Source of the DNA: Acidobacteriaceae bacterium
GTDB taxonomy: Bacteria > Acidobacteriota > Terriglobia > Terriglobales > Acidobacteriaceae
Length of the DNA: 8,047 nt
Direction of reading: 5' to 3'
Assembly (NCBI GenBank): GCA_027307295.1
Contig: DAHUXF010000114.1
Coordinates: 1-8,047 of the forward strand
This document shows positions 7,070 through 8,047 of this stretch, one piece after another. The stretch's first letter is position 1. Every line of letters starts with the position of its first letter. The notes under the pieces were generated by a model that worked only from the letters and a program-made list of their open reading frames with translations, was not told the origin of the DNA and did not search any database. Position numbers and translations under genes: made by a program.

Positions 7070-7098
7070 ATCTTATTTTCTTGCGGCAACTCTGGAAA
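7070..7098 (-). promoter_or_regulatory. Candidate acpS promoter overlapping the divergent cspA promoter
   Basis: On the minus strand TTTCCA (7093-7098) and TAAGAT (7070-7075) are separated by 17 bases. They match the sigma-70 consensus at four and four of six positions. The site lies about 54 bp before the acpS ATG and overlaps the upstream part of the cspA promoter, so the two could compete. The match is only fair. Confidence 0.3.
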
Positions 7099-7106
7099 TC
7101 CAAGGT

Positions 7107-7112
7107 TATAAT
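7107..7112 (+). promoter_or_regulatory. Perfect -10 box of the cspA promoter
   Basis: TATAAT at 7107-7112 is an exact consensus -10 element upstream of the cold-shock gene. The best -35-like sequence, TTGCGG at 7081-7086, is 20 bases away, longer than ideal. A start near 7119 would give a leader of about 107 nt, in keeping with the long leaders of cspA-type genes. A short hairpin is possible in the leader (GCAGC at 7143-7147 with GCTGC at 7158-7162). Confidence 0.6.
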
Positions 7113-7200
7113 GTCGCTGCGTTGTTTCAGAAGTGTTGTACAGCAGCCATGCACCTAGCTGCAACCTGCCTGCACTAACCCTCAGAAAAGCGCAAATTTC

Positions 7201-7238
7201 ATGAAACAAGGAATGCGGGTACCACATGGAACAAGGAA
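7201..7238 (+). repeat. Duplicated start region: 13-bp direct repeat at the cspA start codon
   Basis: ATGAAACAAGGAA at 7201-7213 and ATGGAACAAGGAA at 7226-7238 match at 12 of 13 bases, with starts 25 bp apart. The second copy is the beginning of the cspA coding region (MEQG). The first has its own ATG (MKQG) but is out of frame with cspA and would encode only 18 residues before a TGA at 7255-7257. The AAGGA of the first copy is the best Shine-Dalgarno candidate for cspA, although the 13-base gap to the ATG is long. Confidence 0.6.
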
Positions 7239-7426
7239 CAGTGAAGTGGTTCAATGACGCGAAGGGTTATGGCTTTATCTCGCGGGAAAATGGTGAAGAT
7301 GTATTCGTTCATTTCTCGGCCATTCAAGCGAATGGTTTTCGCAGTTTGAAAGAAGGCCAGCCAGTCCAGTTTAACGTCGTCAAAGGTCCCAAAGGGTGGC
7401 AAGCAGAAAACGTCCAGGTGCTGTAA
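7226..7426 (+). CDS. cspA: Cold-shock protein, CspA family
   Basis: A 66-residue single-domain cold-shock protein that binds single-stranded RNA or DNA and acts as an RNA chaperone. It consists of one beta-barrel domain. The RNP1 motif KGYGFI is at 13-18 and RNP2 DVFVHF at 25-30, with the aromatic W8, F9, Y15, F17, F27, H29 and F30 that form the binding face. It begins EQGTVKWFNDAKGYGF, the classic family start. The length is normal. It has its own promoter, a leader of about 107 nt, and an intrinsic terminator just downstream, so it is a single-gene unit diverging from acpS. Whether it is cold-induced or constitutive cannot be seen; many genomes have several paralogues, so the symbol is for the family. 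Confidence 0.95.
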   Translation: MEQGTVKWFNDAKGYGFISRENGEDVFVHFSAIQANGFRSLKEGQPVQFNVVKGPKGWQAENVQVL

Positions 7427-7447
7427 CTTTTCTAAGAAAGTTCCAAT

Positions 7448-7481
7448 AAAAGCAGCCGGGTTTCGGCTGCTTTTATCTTTT
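7448..7481. terminator. Bidirectional intrinsic terminator between cspA and the vapC-like gene
   Basis: An 11-bp perfect stem (AAAAGCAGCCG at 7448-7458 with CGGCTGCTTTT at 7464-7474) encloses a 5-nt loop and runs into TTTTATCTTTT on the plus strand. The A-run on the left gives a T-run when read from the other side. It lies 21 bp after the cspA stop and 18 bp after the stop of the convergent toxin gene, and so can end both transcripts. Confidence 0.92.
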
Positions 7482-7491
7482 GCGTCCAGCA

Positions 7492-7914
7492 TTAAATGGG
7501 CGCGCGATCCAGGGAGACAATGAACTGTATGCCATGCACCTGCCGGTTCTGGAGGCGCGTGTCATTGGTGATAAAAAGATCAACCTCCGCAGAGGCAGCA
7601 CAAGACAGTTGGATTGCGTCCGGGGGCCGCAAAGCGCGGTCTGACCGGAGCGCCGCATAGATTTTTGCCGCCCGGTCGTCGAAATTTAAAAGGACCGATG
7701 CTGCTTTAATCGCATTTTCGTATTTCCCGGAAAGATCATGGGCGCCTTTTTCCAGCGGCTTTACCAGTATCTCTCCCAGGGTAAGCGTGGAAGTCAGCAA
7801 TTGATCGCCACGCTCCAGCATCCGCTCCCGAAGCGCAGCCGTGGCCTGCGAAAATTTTCCGTAATCTTCAAATAAATAGATAAAGAGATTTGTGTCCCAG
7901 AAGATCCGGCTCAT
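7492..7914 (-). CDS. PIN-domain toxin of a VapBC-type toxin-antitoxin pair
   Basis: A 140-residue PIN-domain protein, expected to be a magnesium-dependent ribonuclease held inactive by its antitoxin. The four acidic active-site residues are all present: D7 in FWDTNLFIYLF, E48 in LTLGEIL, D99 in RPPDAIQLSCA and D118 in FITNDTRL. The length is typical of VapC. The ATG at 7912-7914 overlaps the stop of the upstream antitoxin gene as ATGA, so the two are translationally coupled. GAGGG six bases before the ATG, inside the antitoxin coding region, serves as ribosome binding site. It is convergent with cspA and shares its terminator. The RNA target cannot be told from sequence. Orphan or degraded copies are common in this family, but this one looks intact. 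Confidence 0.9.
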   Translation of the reverse strand: MSRIFWDTNLFIYLFEDYGKFSQATAALRERMLERGDQLLTSTLTLGEILVKPLEKGAHDLSGKYENAIKAASVLLNFDDRAAKIYAALRSDRALRPPDAIQLSCAASAEVDLFITNDTRLQNRQVHGIQFIVSLDRAPI

Positions 7915-8047
7915 TCCCAGCCCTCGCGGAGACGCCGAACGTACTCATCAGGATCTTCGTCGCCCCAGAGCTTCTTGCCAGAGCCCACAAGCGCGAGAAT
8001 GGGGTCTTCATCGGCTCTGCTCGCGGCGAATAGAGCATCCCACTTTC
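7911..8047 (-). CDS. Antitoxin of the VapBC-type pair, C-terminal part only (runs off the window)
   Basis: The last 44 residues of a small protein, open to the right edge, ending in DEYVRRLREGWE and a TGA at 7911-7913 that overlaps the toxin ATG. The visible part contains EDPILALVGSGKKLWGDE, a pattern I recognise from antitoxins next to PIN toxins: the toxin-wrapping tail, with helical ends. The N-terminal DNA-binding domain (AbrB-like or ribbon-helix-helix) and the operon promoter lie outside the window. In such pairs the antitoxin with its toxin represses the shared promoter; that is family knowledge, not seen here. Confidence 0.75.
   Translation of the reverse strand, partial: KWDALFAASRADEDPILALVGSGKKLWGDEDPDEYVRRLREGWE

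Noticed and set aside
7039..7254. Minus-strand 71-codon frame in the acpS/cspA control region
   Set aside because: It overlaps the start of cspA, has no family resemblance, and the region is better explained by promoters and the cspA leader.

Overview
The window looks like a piece of a bacterial chromosome of moderate GC, mid-fifties by eye. The protein set points to a soil-type Acidobacteriota relative: an MCE/MlaD protein with long C-terminal helical repeats, a giant membrane-embedded spermidine-synthase-like protein, a secreted M13 peptidase and a short CspA. That assignment is inferred from protein style, not from a marker gene. There is no sign of phage, insertion sequence, CRISPR array or RNA gene.

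Layout. From 7016 down to 109 everything is on the minus strand, in transcription order: acpS (holo-ACP synthase); a spermidine-synthase-like membrane protein cut in two by an in-frame amber codon; an MCE/MlaD-type lipid-transport protein; cyanase (cynS); and a secreted M13 zinc metallopeptidase. acpS and the membrane synthase are 51 bp apart and probably co-transcribed. The other gaps are 122 to 194 bp, and the MlaD gene has its own good extended -10 element, so this is a run of short units rather than one operon. At 7226 a cold-shock gene (cspA) reads the other way from a perfect TATAAT box. A strong bidirectional intrinsic terminator separates it from a convergent VapBC-type toxin-antitoxin pair, whose antitoxin runs off the right edge.

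The genes are mostly unrelated housekeeping and accessory functions: carrier-protein activation, envelope lipid trafficking, cyanate detoxification, extracytoplasmic proteolysis, cold response and toxin-antitoxin. I see no new multi-gene defence or metabolic system. The items most worth a second look are the single in-frame TAG that splits the membrane synthase exactly between its N-terminal membrane half and its SAM-binding half; five repeats of exactly 34 residues in the MlaD protein; and a duplicated, frame-shifted start region in the cspA leader.

No stretch longer than 300 bases lacks a gene. The largest gap (7017-7225) holds the divergent acpS/cspA control region.
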